DNA of 64,000 nucleotides from Lycocorax pyrrhopterus obiensis (GCA_014706295.1 JACSVZ010000013.1:461231-525230); one strand, 5' to 3'; counted from the stretch's first letter, positions 34,532 through 47,393 are shown. Notes: generated by a model from the sequence alone, not told the origin. A program made the numbers and translations.

Positions 34532-36789
34532 ACGAGGAAGATCTGTCCTTCCCAGGATTTCTGTGCTTCTTTATGCAATTTTCTTCATTGAGTTTGCTCA
34601 CTCACTTTCTGGACAAAACTTGTCACAGCAGACTCCTGCAGTGCCTTTAAATCTACCCTGAATACCTGAATAGAAGGGGCGCGTTGACAGTAGGAGTTAA
34701 GTGGTGGTGGGAGAATAACTCCGATGTTGTGTATGCGCATTCTCCGAAAGCACAAGAACACAGGTTTGGGTGCCAGCAGGAGCTGCAGGGCTCAAGGCAC
34801 CCCTTGACATTCCCCAGGCTGGCAGTGAGGGACGGGCCTGGCCACAGGCTGAGCACCTCTCCCTGGGGCCCCGGGTGGCTGCTGTCCTTGCGGCTGGGTA
34901 CGCTGCCGGCAGCCCTGGCACGGCTCTGGGGCACAGCCATCAGTAAGGACCCAGCACCTCCTTTCCCCACGGCTCTGCTGCCATCCCCTCACTCACCGGG
35001 CACTAATGCTCCGCCACACTGCAAAAGTGGCAAATTTCAAAGCCAATTTGATATTACCAACTAAAAGAGCGAGAAGGAAACAGCGCAGGAGCACAGCAGA
35101 GCAATGATGATATTTACGCTGTGAGGGATGAAATGGATTTCATTGCAAGTGGTTGGACATGTGGACTATAACTGGGGAACTCGGAAGCAGGGATCTCAGC
35201 TGTGTCTCTCCACACAGTTAGTGCAGCCAACTTCCCTGACAAATGAAAAATAGCATTGCTCCCCACAGCTGCAAGGGCACCAGCAGTGGAGAGTTTGACT
35301 ATATTTACATAGACTTTTCCCTCTCAGTGAAGAATGTATGAACACAGAGGTGGTTTCTGTGGGGCTTTGCAGGGTGCTGCTTGTGGGCAGGACTGAGGTG
35401 CCAGCAGAGGTGTTGCCAGCAGTAGGGGAGGTGATGGCAAAGAGTTCTGGTGTTTTTATCACCGAGCAGAGGTGGAGCAAACCTTGGCCACAAAAACCTG
35501 GGCAAGGCAAAAAGCCCCAGACCCAGGTCAAAGGTGCACCATGAGGGCAGGGCCTCCACCAGGCCGTCACTCGGGGCTGGGGACGGGCGTGGCTGCACCC
35601 ACCACACTGAGGGTCTCGCCGCCAGCATCGGCACACCGTGACTTCACCACAGCAGACATGAGACGGGTCCGTGTCAGAAACAACGCAAGGTTGTCAGATC
35701 TTGGCAGATGTCCTCAAATCTGGCTTTGAACACGTGCACAGGGAAGGGTCTGTCTGCAGCTCACGTGAGTCTGGTAGGCAGAGCTGGCACGAGCAGTGCT
35801 TTGGGGGACCAGCTCCCAAGGGCTCCCTCCCAGTCCCTGCCCTTTGGAGGGTCATCCCACAAAAATCCCCTCAAATCTACAGGCCCAGGTATGAGATTCT
35901 TGTTGTTTGCTTGGGATCAGGGATGTGATACCTCCCTGAGGTACAGAAAGACACAGGCTGGCATTTGGAAAGGTGGCTTGAATAAGACTTTTGAAAGTAT
36001 TTGTATTCCTAAACTCATAAAGTGTCAAGGGATGCCACTGCCATGGTCTCTATCCAGGCACTTTTTAGCCTGAAACATAATGAAATGTAAAGGAAAGGAA
36101 ATGAGAAAATGTGAGGAGTGTGATTTGCCTATTGTTGTGTAGCTCGTATCTACAAATTGCTTAGCACAATTCTGTTAGTTACTCCAGGACTGTGAGTGTG
36201 CATGAATTTTACCTGGTTATTATTATTTCTAGCAGAAGTCAGCCCCACCACACGCAGAGCCTGCGAGTCCCAGGTGATCATCATTAGCAGATCAAATCCC
36301 AGCACTACGAGGAGCATATTAACACCACAATTTTCAGGAACAGCTCTAATAACACTTTCTGACAGCCAGAGCAGCCATAAAGTGCTGCTGCTCACGCCCC
36401 GATAAACTGCTTCCCAAAGTGTTCTGTGGAATATTCATCACTCTGTGGAAATAACGCAGCTCTCAGAATGTTATTATCCATCTTTTCCTTAGGCAGGGGG
36501 GTTTGTTCCCACCGGCTGGGTCAGCAGGCACCGCTTCGGGCCGGAGAGCAGCCCCGGTCTGCGCAGCGCTCGGGGCGTCTGCGGGGCACGGGCGGCTGAG
36601 CTGCAGAGCCTGCAGCTCCGTCAGAGGCGAACAGCTCAATAGCACCGTTCAGCACCTGAACGGAGCTGCACTGACAGCACCCCAAAAATGCCATGAAAGG
36701 AAACAGGGAAGTGGAGCGGAGCTGGTGAAACAGGCTGTGTGAGGTGAATCCCAGCTGCAGGCTGCTGAAGGCAGATTTCTCCCCGTTGT
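34532..36789. other. Single-copy DNA, no gene
   Basis: GC-richer at 34790-34990 and 35470-35640; AT-rich at 36070-36480, where the texture suggests noncoding regulatory DNA. A CpG-rich patch lies at about 36525-36620 (GGGCGGCTGAGC, GCGCAGCGCTCGGGGCG). Open frames of up to 146 codons show no domain. Confidence 0.35.
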
Positions 36790-36985
36790 CACAGTATCCC
36801 AGACAGGTTTGTGTTGGGAGAGACCTCAAAATGCATCCCATTCCACCTGCCTTGGGCAGGTTCCCCTTCCACTATCCCAGGTTTCTCCAAGCCCCATTCA
36901 ACGTGGCCTGGAACATTTCAGGGACAGCACAGGAGAGATTCCCACCCCTCCAAGGCTGCCAGTCACTCTCTCCTTTCCAAATCTC
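36790..36985 (-). mobile_element. CR1 LINE 3'-end fragment, degraded
   Basis: Reverse-complement CR1 with CACAGTATCCCAGACAGG, GTGTTGGGAGAGACCTCAAA, CCACCTGCCTTGGGCAGG, CTTCCACTATCCCAGGTTTC and CTCCAAGCCCCATTCAACG. More mutated than neighbouring copies, so likely older. Confidence 0.88.
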
Positions 36986-39900
36986 TCCCCAGGCAGGGTT
37001 TGTGTGGATGCAGGTTTCCCCTCCAGCTAACGAGGCTCACACGGTGCCACGAGATGTCCTCACGCCGTCACACCTTCCCTGGCAGCACAGCTTGGTGATG
37101 TGGCAGCTCTGGCACAGCCCCTGCCTCTGCCTGGCCACGCTGCATTGGATTTCTGGGTCACTTTCCCTTGAATTTCACTCCCTTTACAAGTTCAATATCC
37201 TGGCAACTCTTTCAGCTCCTGCAGATTTATGCTGTGGGTGGATTTAGGGGTCAGTGGGCAGGGGCCAGGACACTGCCCATGTCCTGGAGGGACAGAGCCA
37301 TCACACTGTGGTTCAGCTTCCCTGGATTCCTGGTGCAGGGCTGGCACTGGACTGGCAGCACCAAGAGCTGCTGAGGGGTGAGTGTCTAATCTGAGCAGAG
37401 CTGAAGGATGAGCCGTCAGATGAAAATTAATTTGCAATGAAGATCAAGAGCAGAACCCCCTCTCCAGAGACAGGGAGTGACTGTCCACAGGCACTGTGGT
37501 GCCCAGTCTCTGTCACCTGCCACCCAGTATTGTTCAACTGTCCACCAATTGCCTGCTGCTAAATTTATGTCAGTAATTTCCATTCCACACCTTCCACCCA
37601 AACCTGTGGTTTGTGTTCCCACCCCCGTCACCGTGAGAGCTCACAGGACTGGCAGGGAGGGGTGACTGACAGCTGCCCGTCAAAGGCATTGCCCGCAATT
37701 TCTCTGTTGCAGTGAATGGCTCGTCCTGGCGTTCTCTAGAAGGTTCCATAAAGTACCAAAGGTTTTTATTCTTCCTAGATTACTTTTATGTGTCTGTGGG
37801 AATAGCTGTCTGCAGGCATGAGAAGTCAGAACTAAAACAATTCCTGCCTTAAATAAAATCTCTAAAAATTTTGATTATACCTCTCTGAAGTCCTGGCAGA
37901 CAGCTCTGAGAACTGCAGAGCTCATGGTGTTGTCACCAACCCCAGCCCCCACTGGAGGGACAGTTGTGTTTTCCTGCAGCATTGGCTGCCAGCTGAAGTC
38001 AAATGGTCCCTGATTCCCTGGGTTTTGCTAAACAGCAGCTGAAACGTGGCATCTTTTTCCCCGAGCTGAGAACATCTGCAGGGCTTTCCCATCCAGCAAG
38101 CTCAGATGTGTGTTTGCAGAGGGGCACAATGGCACAGCACCGTGGGAAACACCACGAGTGGGCCTGGCAGCGTCCAAAATGGTCCAGGTTCTGAGAACCA
38201 TCAGAGAGAGGTTTATAGATGGTACCTGCACATCTGGAGTGACAACTGGAGCACGGATGCTCTGACCAGCTGGGTTTTCACCTTCCCATTCCCACTGATT
38301 CATTCCAGTGTCTCTGGACGTGCCAGTGCCTGCACTTTGCTTGACTTGTAGAACAAAAATCGGCTTTGACGGGAAACCTCATATGAAAGGAAAGCTGGCA
38401 CAGCAGTGGTGGATTTGATCTCCATAAGCATTTGGAAACCCAAGAAATATTAATACAGAGGCACTTTGAATTGCTGGCTTTGTTTTCTCTGGATGCAGAG
38501 GCAAAAATTTAAATAGCAAATGTTTGAGTTCACGTTGGAACAATAAATCTACATGCTAGAGGAAACCTCCCTCTCCTCCCCAGCGCTGCAGGTAGAGCTT
38601 TTGTGTGTTTTACACATCTCTGGGTGACGCCTGTTCACAGGGATGTGGCATTAGGCAGCGCACGGTGTCATTCATTCATCCTGTTTCCCTTGGAGCTAAG
38701 TTCCCTGAGAGGCCGTCACAAAGTCTGGATCAGGGCTGAGGGAGCGAACAGAGCCGGCTCTGCAGGAGTCGTGCCGGGGGTCTGGGGGAGCACTGGCCCC
38801 AGCGTGGGGAGGGGACTCCTGCGTGTAACCCCTGCCTGGGGAGCTCAGAGGGCAAACACTGAACCACGGGGCGTTGGCACAGGCAGCCGAGAGGTCAAAA
38901 AGCACCAAACGATGGGGGGTGGCCAAGGCCAAGGTGAGACTGGTCGAGGTGGAAGGGGAGGACGCAGAGGCACAAGCAGAGTGCGGCACAGCGTGGCAGT
39001 GCCTGGTGCTGGGGGCAGGGAGGTCACAGCACAGGGCCCAGTGGCTGCCGTGGCACTGCACGATGCCCTGGCAGCTGCAGAGCCCCCCGGGTGTCCTTCC
39101 CTCGGGATCACCGAGCACATAACTCACTTCGGGGCTGTTTTGGCTGCTCCTCACGGGATCGTAACACAGACGATTTGAATGCTCATCTAGTCCGTGCCAT
39201 TATATAAATTATTATCCAATATTATGCCAGACAGAAATACAGCAGCGTATAAGGAAAAGTGGATGCTTTGTACAAGAGGGTCATGATAGATAAAAATGGT
39301 AATGGGCACTGTAGTGCCATAATCAAAGTCTAATTGTCTCATTAATTAAGAACAATATTCGGTTATGTATTGGGTCCTGAAGTGATTATGACTCAAATGC
39401 CTACTGGAACTCATGGATTTATCCTCTGCCTTGCAGTTTGCAGGCAGGCAAAGCATTTGGTGGAGGTCGAACAGTTCAATTGCTGCTTTAAAATGTAGTT
39501 GAACTTCAGGTATGAATAATCCCGGCTGTGCCGCTCGCTCGCGGCCCCCGGAGCCGCTCCCGCTGCGCTCGGCCGGCGCAGGGAAACCTCCACATGCCAG
39601 AGCTGCCAAAATCCTGCTCTGGGGATGAGCAAAAGAGGCACCTCGGGGGTCCCGGACCCTCGGTGTTCATTTATCCACCGCTCACAGGGCAAACACCCGA
39701 ACGTCTCCTTGCCCCTCCCATTTTTTACACCAATCTAATTTTCACAAGTTTCCTGCCAAATGTGAACCGCTGGTAACAGTGGCTGTTCTGGGGTAATTAG
39801 ATCAAGATTCAAGCAATTTGCTGTAGGGCCTGATCTCAGACCATCCTTCACACATGTCTGTGCTAGATCTGTCTTTAAATTATATTATAATGAGCTTGGC

Positions 39901-42900
39901 AGCACTATTAATAATCCAGCAAATCATGGCAGAGTGTGGTTTGATTTCATTGCTATAATGCGTGCAATTGAAGGCAAGTAGGTGATTGCCACAAGTTTCT
40001 GCCCTGTTTAATCATAAAAATCAAATAGGAGGATATATGAGCTTCTAAAATTAAAAATACTTGAGCTCCTTTACAGCAATAAAATGGATTTAACATAGGA
40101 AGTTTAATAATTTATTTTGAGGTGGCACAACTTTTTAAAATATCATTAGGGTCCTACCTCTGGGGGTTATTTTATTTAAATGTTGTAGTTTCTGGTTTTA
40201 ATAAATGAGCACTTGCCTCCCTTCAGGTAGGTGAGGTGGGCCTGGGCCATCTCTCGCTGGGCTGGATTGACATCTTCTGTGTTTTGGTGAGGTTTCCTCC
40301 ACTGCAGGGTGACAGGAGAGAGGAGGAGCGAAGAGAACAAAACCTCTGCTCTGTGATTTTGGGACCGTCCCCACACTCCAGGTCATCTGGTGCCCGTGAG
40401 GAGCGCGGAGGCCGTGTGGGTGAGTACCAGGGAAACGGCCAGGCAGGATGGGGACAGCGGGGCCAGGACCACTGTTAATGGGGGAGGACATGTGCCAGGC
40501 TGTGAAAGGCACCAGGGACCTTCCTCAGGGCTCTTTAACGACACTTCTGTAAAATTTTGATTAATGACTTGGGCAGAGAAGAGGGAAATTTGGTGGCAAT
40601 GCAAAGTGGAGAGATCTTGTCAGCGCAGGAGGGGGCTGGACCATGGCACAGAACTCCCAGGATGACCGCAAGCACTGGAGTAAGGTGATTGGGATGAGGC
40701 ACCAGGGAAGGCAGGACCGTGCACCCGGGGCCTGAGGAAGCAGCAGCAGGAGCAGGGGAGAGGGGACCAGGCCAGCCCTGCCAGGCTCTCGGTGCCCTCG
40801 AGGAGCAGCATCGCCTGCCTGGCGCTGGCCACGGGCTGCAGGGGCTCAGCTCTGCGGGAGGACGGGGCTGCAGAGCTTTCCTGGGAGTAGGGGTCTGCAG
40901 CTGGAAGAGGACAGGCTGCAGGAACTGTTCGCTTCATTGAGGGTGATGGGCTGGACGGGTGGTGTGGGGCACAGCGCTGTGATCGGCTCCAGATCCCGAA
41001 CAGATCCCCCTCAGTGCCGTGGCTCTCACCTCACGTGCTGTATTCTATAGACAGAGAGGAAACATAAGTGACATCATTGATTCTTCTTTCCTTGCTTTAC
41101 TTTCATTTAAAAATTAAAAAGGTGTGAAGTTTCATTGAATTTCAACTTCCTGGAGCCACTGAGCAGACAGCACCATTTCACAATCTGGTATTTTCAGTCT
41201 GTATCCACATTGTTGCTGGAGACTGAACCCTGCTTCCAAGTCCTTTTGGAGCACACCCATTTCTCATTGCTTTTCTTCTAATAAAAATGTCAAAAAGAGA
41301 AATAGAACATAAACAGAAATGTTCTTGGTTTTATCCTCTGTGCAGAACAAATGTAGATTGAAAAATCAAGTGTTCGGATGCCGTGGAGGGCAGCGATCCC
41401 AGCTCGCTCCCTGTTGGTGCTGAGCGGTGGATTTGGGTCGGGAGGGGTGTCTGGACTGGAATCCTGGGAGGAGGAGCTGCCCTGAGGTCAGCGAGGCCGG
41501 TCTGAACTTTGGCTGGATGGTGACTGGGTAATCCTGTGCTTCCAGTGATCCCCAGTGAGGGTCACAGGAAGGGCCACGTCAGCCCTCCCAGCCTGTCCTT
41601 TGACGTTCCGTGTTCTGCAAGCCAAAACATCATCCGAGTACTCGGAGCGACATAAACACCAGCGTACGAGATCTTGTTGTTTCCCTCTTCTCACGTACAG
41701 GGATAAATATAGATTCAGTGAGGGTGAGAGACAGTAAATTAAAATTCTAAAGAAAATGTTTCTTTGCAAGTTCTGCTGCTCATTGCGATGAGAAAACATT
41801 GAGAGCTTCCAGTACCAGAGGGAGGATACTGGTCCAGACAGACACGGGAGCAGCTCAGGAGCCAGGGTTATTCAGGAAACAGAAAAGCTTCTCACACCTA
41901 AGGCACAGTTCTGGGCCAAAGCAGGTGACACCAGCAGTGACCCTCCTCTCCGAGGGCTGAGAGGCTTGGGCCAGCGCCTGTGTCCAGCTGGCATTGCTGC
42001 CACAGAACACGGCACTGGGTGGGGATGGGGCAGAGCCTCACACACAGGGAGCTTTCAGCTCCATCCCTGCTCTGCTTTTATCTTACCTTTCATCAGACAG
42101 CCAGTAAAAAGATAACTTGGTCTTTCACAGCTTGACCTGAATCGGCAAGACTGGCAGAAGTAAACATCTTCTGCTTCCCCCCGAACAATTTGATATGCAG
42201 CTCTGAGAGAGGCTAAAAAAAGAACCCTTTCATCTTCGTTTCCTGAAGTCATTTTTTTATCATATTCTAAATTCATAGATAAAACCCCAGGCAATTTTAT
42301 TGGATTAAGAATGACCACAAACATCACAGAGTGTCTCCCCATGACATTAATATGCTCGTAATTGATATATTCGCTCTGTGTCTTTCTCCTGAGGTTGAGA
42401 TCACTGTCGTTACCCTGGTGCAGTCTCTCTCCTCAGATCTCCCTCCACACATATGGGCACAGGTATGTGTTTATCTGCAGTGCCAAAATCCAGCAGAACA
42501 GTAAATTATTCTGCCTACTTGGGAACAAATCTGCCCACAGTGCTGTGTTCCCTGATTGCTTTCCTGCAAAAGCAAAACGTGGCCCAAGCCCAGGTCACCA
42601 GGAGGGTGTGAGACCCCCATTCCATGAGGTGTAGGCTGAGCAGTGCATCCACCCCAGCCCATCCATGGCTGGCACTGGTTGCAGTGCATGTGCTGGAACA
42701 GTTTGGGGGGGTGGTGTTGGTGCTCACCCAAACATTTCCGAGTAACAACTCACCCAGCTGCAGGAAATGTCTGACCGCTCAGCACTGAAAAATCAACTGC
42801 TGCATTTAATTAAATGAGAAACTAACCCAGAACACTCTGTGTTTCTTGACTTGTTCTCACTCACTTTGAGAAAGCCCTGATGCACTTTTCCCATAGCACC

Positions 42901-43020
42901 AGACTCCTTGTCTACCCCAAATGGTCCCTAACGGCCAGTGATCCCCTGCCCAGCAAAAAGTGTCATGTCCGGTCCTCTCAGAATAAATAAATTCCCTATC
43001 TGGGGCAAAAGTAAAACCCT
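36986..43020. other. Long repeat-poor stretch, no gene recognised
   Basis: Six kilobases with almost no recognisable repeats. GC-richer parts occur at 38700-39120, 40380-40500 and 40640-40960; AT-rich, motif-dense DNA occurs at 39180-40170. A short CpG cluster at 39524-39590 (GCTCGCTCGCGGCCCCCGG) sits inside the AT-rich part. A 191-codon plus frame (38603-39178) has overlapping minus frames and no domain. At 40530-40610 the sequence faintly resembles an old retroelement, but not enough to call. Confidence 0.35.
39180..40170. promoter_or_regulatory. Candidate conserved noncoding element block with small CpG core
   Basis: About 1 kb, repeat-free and AT-rich. Motifs include TAATTG (39331-39336), ATTAATTAAG (39341-39350), GGGGTAATTAGATC near 39790 and AAATTATATTATAATGAG near 39875. 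A CpG cluster at 39524-39590 interrupts it. The combination resembles developmental regulatory DNA; this is inference from composition. Confidence 0.33.
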
Positions 43021-43106
43021 GGATAAAAGGGAAAGTATGATAAAAAAGAGGAAAGTGATAAAAAAAGCATGATAAAAAAAGTATGATAAAATCAGGATAA
43101 AAAGTT
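43021..43106 (+). repeat. Degenerate GATAAAA-type tandem repeat
   Basis: Six to seven imperfect units built on GATAAAA with AAGTAT or AAGCAT spacers (for example GCATGATAAAAAAAGTATGA). Unit length varies between about 13 and 20 bases. Confidence 0.7.
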
Positions 43107-43231
43107 CTTAATTCAACTCTGCCAGGCAGGAGGTGGATCTAATTCTCACTTTAAATAGACTCTGGCTCTGGGTTTTATTCTGCTATTTAAGAACAAGGAT
43201 AATTACTATGGGAGCCTATAGTAAGTGAAAT

Positions 43232-43690
43232 ACTACTGCAGTATTGAGGAATCCTCCCTGCAGAGGGCTCTGGACAGGCTGGATCCATGGGCCACGGCCA
43301 GTTGTGTGATGTTCAACAAGGCCAACTGCCGGGTCCTGCGCTTGTGTCACGACAACCCTGTGGAATGCTCCAGGTTTGGGGAAGAGTGGCTGGAAAGCTG
43401 TCCAGCAGTAAAGGACCTAGGGGTGCTGATCGACAGGAGCTGAACATCAGCCCAGGTGTGCCCAGGTGGGCAAGAAGGCCGCTGGCACGTCGGCCGTACC
43501 AGCCACGGCGTGGCCACTAGACCAGGGCAGTTGCTGTTCCCTGTGCTGGCCGCCGCTGGGGCACCTCCAATCCTGAGGGCAGGTTTGGGCCCGTCACTTC
43601 AAAAAGAACATTATGGTGCTGGAGCATGTCTAGAGAAGGGTAATAGAGCTGGGGAAGGGGCTGGAGAACAATCTCGATCCAGAGTTCCTC
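43232..43690 (+). mobile_element. CR1 LINE fragment with ORF2 C-terminal remnant (broken)
   Basis: The plus frame from 43225 to 43443 encodes a recognisable end of the CR1 ORF2 protein downstream of the catalytic core, including LQRALDRLDPWA, FNKANCRVL and GEEWLESCPAVKDLGVL. The frame stops at a TGA just after VLIDRS, where homologous elements read on, so a frameshift is likely. Downstream nucleotides keep CR1 similarity (GTGCCCAGGTGGGCAAGAAG, TCTAGAGAAGGGTAATAGAG) to about 43690. The RT core and the terminal tail are absent, so the copy is inactive. Confidence 0.93.
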
Positions 43691-45100
43691 GGGGGGGACA
43701 GAAACACCTTGACTACAAGGAGATTTTGGGTCCTTGTTTACCCTCCCTGAGGAGGGAAGGATTTGGGGATTAATCACAGTGCCCTCCCTCCCTTGGCAGC
43801 TGTGGAAACAAGGCCTGAGAGGAGGGGAGGGAAGAGCTCTGCTCTGACCTTTGCTGGTAATTAATCATGAAGTGTGAGAATTTGTTTGCTCGCAGCCTTG
43901 AACAGGGATTGCAAATGATCACCCAGAGATAGGCTCAGGGCTTGGGGCTTTTTTTTCTCCTTTTTTTGCTCGGTAACAATTTTCCTGCCGAGCTCTGGCA
44001 GCTGAAATTATATTTGACTTGAGCTTCTTGGATCTTCACAGCACTGAAAACCAAAGAAAATTAAAGGACAGTGATTTTTGCATAATTTCACTCATACTAA
44101 GAATTTCCAATTAGGAAGGCATAAATTGATCCTCTTTGCTTTAATATCTCGGGCTTTTTTCCCCTGCACAGATAACAGCTGAGTTTTAATTCATTTTAAT
44201 TCTATTACCATCCATAACATCATGCACTGTGATAAGTATCTCTCCTGTACACAAATGCCTTTGAGAACTACCCATCAAGCACTTATTTAACCTCATTGTC
44301 GAGGGAATAATGGCATTTCCTGTATGTGTTTATTTTGCCTCATTTATGGAGCAAATTAACTTTTTTACACAAACACACCAGTATTTTTTTTCCATTGACA
44401 TTGTTCCCAGCGAGGCTCCACTTTCTGGCTTGCGTTCCCTAAAGGTTTCCCACATCTCTGTTAGTGCACCACTCAGTGCGTGTAGCCAGACCTTTATTCT
44501 CAGCATTATTATCAAATATGATTACAATGTGACGCAAATTTTACTGGGGTGGGTGGGATCGAATCCTTACAGGAAATGCAGCATATTTAAATTATGATGT
44601 GGATGAAAATTCGGTCTTTTAGAAAAGAAATGCCAAGTTGCTACACAGAAACGTGTGCTGCATTACATGTGCTGCATAACGCTAAAGAGAATAAAGGATC
44701 TTTTTATCGTTGTTATCCAACTCCTCATGAGGGCCTTTGCAGGGAAAATTATGTAAGTGAATCCAAAGTGCTCTAAAAAATCCTTCAGTGTGATGGATAT
44801 TTTTTACTATGGGAATAAAACTGCTGCAGTCGATCATAATTACAGACTCTTGCTGGAAACAAAACCGAGTTTCTCAGGGAAGAGGACATTGTGACACGGC
44901 TTGGAATTCACTGGGCTGCACAGGGCAGCACCCAAAGGTGAAACAGCTGGGATTGACACCACTCCTCGTGCCTAAAGGTCCTGAGCAGTGTCCTGGGGGA
45001 TCCTGGTACTGACCAGCTGCTGGCACTGACCAGCTGCCGGCACTGCCGGCGGTCAGCACAGACTCCCACCTGAGGCACTGCCACGTCCAGCTGGCACGGG
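43691..45100. other. Single-copy AT-rich DNA, no gene
   Basis: AT-rich from 43900 to 44860 with the texture of noncoding regulatory DNA. A 60-codon frame at 44594-44776 is not recognisable. Just before the minisatellite, CTGGCACTGACCAGCTGC and CCGGCACTGCCGGC at 45020-45055 form a small GC-rich repeat. No RNA gene is seen. Confidence 0.35.
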
Positions 45101-45401
45101 AGAGAACCGGGATCTGAGCAGGGACAGAGAGAACCAGGATCTGAGCAGGGACAGAGGGAACCGGGATCTGAGCAGGGACAGAGGGAACTGGGATCTGAGC
45201 AGGGACAGAGAGAAACTGGGAGCCTGAGCAGGAACAGAGAGAACTGGGAGCCTGAGCAGGAATAGAGGGAACTGGGATCTAAGCAGCCCCACAGAGAACT
45301 GGGAGCCTGAACAGTCCTGCAGAGAACTGGGATCTGAGCAGGAACAGAGGGAACTGGGATCTGAGCAGCCCCACAGAGAACTGGGAGCCTGAGCAGCACC
45401 A
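45101..45401 (+). repeat. 27-28 bp minisatellite, 11 copies
   Basis: Units built on AGAGGGAACTGGGATCTGAG plus CAGGGAC repeat head to tail. The first three intervals are exactly 27 bases (GATCTGAGCA at 45111, 45138, 45165 and 45192). Variant units carry GAGCCTGAGCAGG or CAGCCCCA, and the variants are interspersed, as expected from unequal exchange. The 232- and 244-codon minus frames with LCPCSDPGS-like repeats are products of this array, not genes. Confidence 0.95.
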
Positions 45402-46395
45402 GCACGTCCGACAGTGTCCAGCAGCTGCGTGTCCCCCACGGGCAGCAGCATCGTCCAGCACGGCTGGGAAGGTGTGAGCCTGGGAGGAGTAAAGTCCTCC
45501 TGAGCCTTTCCACCCAGGTGACACCTGTGGGGATGCTCCTCCGTCTGCCTGGCCTTGTGTTCCCCTGGGTGGCCTTTCCCTGGTGCTGCTCCCACGCTGG
45601 TGGGGGCAGCCTGTGGCTCGCAGGCAGCCGGGATGGCACCACCCCAGCGTTCGGGAAGGAGGGGCCCTTCAGGAGAACCCACTGGTTTCATTTTAAAGGC
45701 ATTCCTCTCACAGCCAGCAAAGTCTGTGTCGCTGCTCAGGGAGCTTGTCACCCCTCTGCGTGATTAATACCTTGCAATCACAGCACTGGCCTTTCCTGCC
45801 TGCCACAGGAGCTGACGACAGCAAATCAGTTAATTACAGGCCTAATTAAAATATTAATATGCTCTGTATTGGCAGTGGACGCACTCGTGTTCTGTCTCCC
45901 CCATTGCTGCCCCTGGGCCATGTGCAGCCCCAGCACCCTCCAGCTGCCACAAACAGCCCCTCTGAGCTCGGGGCGGAAGGGCTGGGGCAGACACACCCTG
46001 AAAATGCTTCACACGGTGGTTTGTACCTGCTGGGAAAGGACGTTTTCCCCACAGAGCTGGGATTTGCAGTTTGGCTGGTGAGATAAAAAATTCATCTCTG
46101 GGATTTGGGCTGGAAAGGGAAAAGTCTTAACAAAAAAAAGCAGATTCCAGTTGTACCCCAAAATGCACCTGTGAACACCCCAGTTCAGGGGAAGAGAAGC
46201 AGCATGAGTGCAGCTGCTGAGAGCAGGTACAAACCCACACATCGGGACTGAGCTCAGGTGGCATCTTCTGCACCTGGAAATGGGAGAGCTGGTGGAAATG
46301 GCAGGGATTGGGCAATCCGAGAGGGTTCATTTTTGGAGACCAAACCCGTGAACCTTTGTCTTGGCACACTGAGGGATTCCGGGGGCTGGTTCTGT
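45402..46395. other. Single-copy DNA, no gene
   Basis: GC-rich to about 45700, then mixed. Open frames that extend out of the minisatellite cover part of it. No repeat family is recognised until the CR1 tail at 46396. Confidence 0.35.
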
Positions 46396-46471
46396 GCAGG
46401 TCCAGGAGCTGGACTCGATGATCCTTGTGGGTTCCTCCCAGCTCAGATATTCCATGATTGTGATTCTGTGG
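46396..46471 (+). mobile_element. CR1-type 3' tail fragment
   Basis: CAGGTCCAGGAGCTGGACTC, GATGATCCTTGTGGGTTCC and TATTCCATGATTGTGATTCT form the CR1 terminus variant shared with the SINE tail. There is no tRNA-like head upstream, so this is a truncated CR1 rather than a second SINE. Confidence 0.85.
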
Positions 46472-47290
46472 TGGTATAACTTTTCTCAGCTTTTTCTCTG
46501 TGTTGTCACCAAGGGAAGTGACTGGCAGGTAGGTAAGAACAAACCACACCGTTCTGCAATGTGTGTTCTCACCTCCTTTGTTTCCCTGCCCACTCTCCAG
46601 CGCTTCTCACACTGAGTGGTTTTTTCCCCTTTCCATTTAAAATGTAAAAGTTTGAGAAGTTATTTTTCTGCAAATAATTAATCATGTTCATGCATTCCCG
46701 GGTCTTCACCTCTTGTCACAGAAAAAACAAAATGGAAAATATAACCATATGGAGGAGGCAGTAATAACAGGATAAAATACTGCTGACCTCTTCGCGCCTT
46801 CACTTGAAATTAGCATTTGTTTTTTTCCTTGTTTGATGCTCTGTCATTACAGGCTATGTGTGTGTTTTAGTTTTTTTATTAATAAACATGGTAATTTAAC
46901 AAGCAGGTTAATGGCAGTTTTAATGAGAAAGAATATTAATTGGACAGGCTGGGGGGATCTTGGGGCAGCTGCAGCTTTTTTCTTCGAATCTCACTCACCC
47001 CATCCTTGAAAATACCCAGCATATGTGCCAGGGGCTGGGGGGTTGTTTCCATGTTGACAGTTAATGCCCACAGCTTGTACTATTTTGTTTCGTTTCACAG
47101 AGCCTTTGCACAAATGTGGTTTTGGGCTGCCCCAGCCTGGGATTTGCACACTGCCAAATCTTCAAAGGTTTGCGTAAACAGGAGCCTTGCTCTGGGTAAG
47201 GCAGACAATGTGACCATCTGCCTTTCTTCTGCAGCCAAATGAAAATAGCAGGAAGTATGGGGCTTGTCATTAAAACAGAGCCCTGGGTAC
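46472..47290. other. Single-copy AT-rich DNA, no gene
   Basis: AT-rich at 46620-46950 (AAATAATTAATCATG, AACCATATGGAGG, TTAATTGG). Noncoding regulatory DNA is possible. No repeat or coding gene is recognised. Confidence 0.35.
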
Positions 47291-47384
47291 TCCCCTCTCT
47301 CCTCTCTCCTCTCTCCTCTCTCTCCTCTCTCCTCTCTCCTCTCTCCTCTCTCTCCTCTCTCCTCTCTCTCCTCTCTCCTCTCCT
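47291..47384 (+). repeat. 94-base pure pyrimidine CTCTCTCC tract
   Basis: Every base from 47291 to 47384 is C or T, in CTCTCTC and CTCTCC units. The complementary strand is pure purine. Frames across it encode Ser/Leu/Pro or Arg/Glu runs that are not proteins. Confidence 0.97.
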
Positions 47385-47393
47385 GTTGGGGAC

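Noticed and set aside
40500..40960. Old CR1 or endogenous retroelement fragment
   Set aside because: TTTTGATTAATGACTTGGGC faintly resembles retroelement coding sequence, but I could not place a consistent series of motifs or ends.
45101..45401. CRISPR array
   Set aside because: Repeats are directly adjacent with no unique spacers, and the surrounding DNA is vertebrate. The same applies to the 29-bp array at 60213 and the 23-bp array at 62578.
44908..45751. 244- and 232-codon minus-strand frames with Ser/Cys/Pro repeats
   Set aside because: They are translations of the 27-28 bp minisatellite in two overlapping frames, with no start context or domain.
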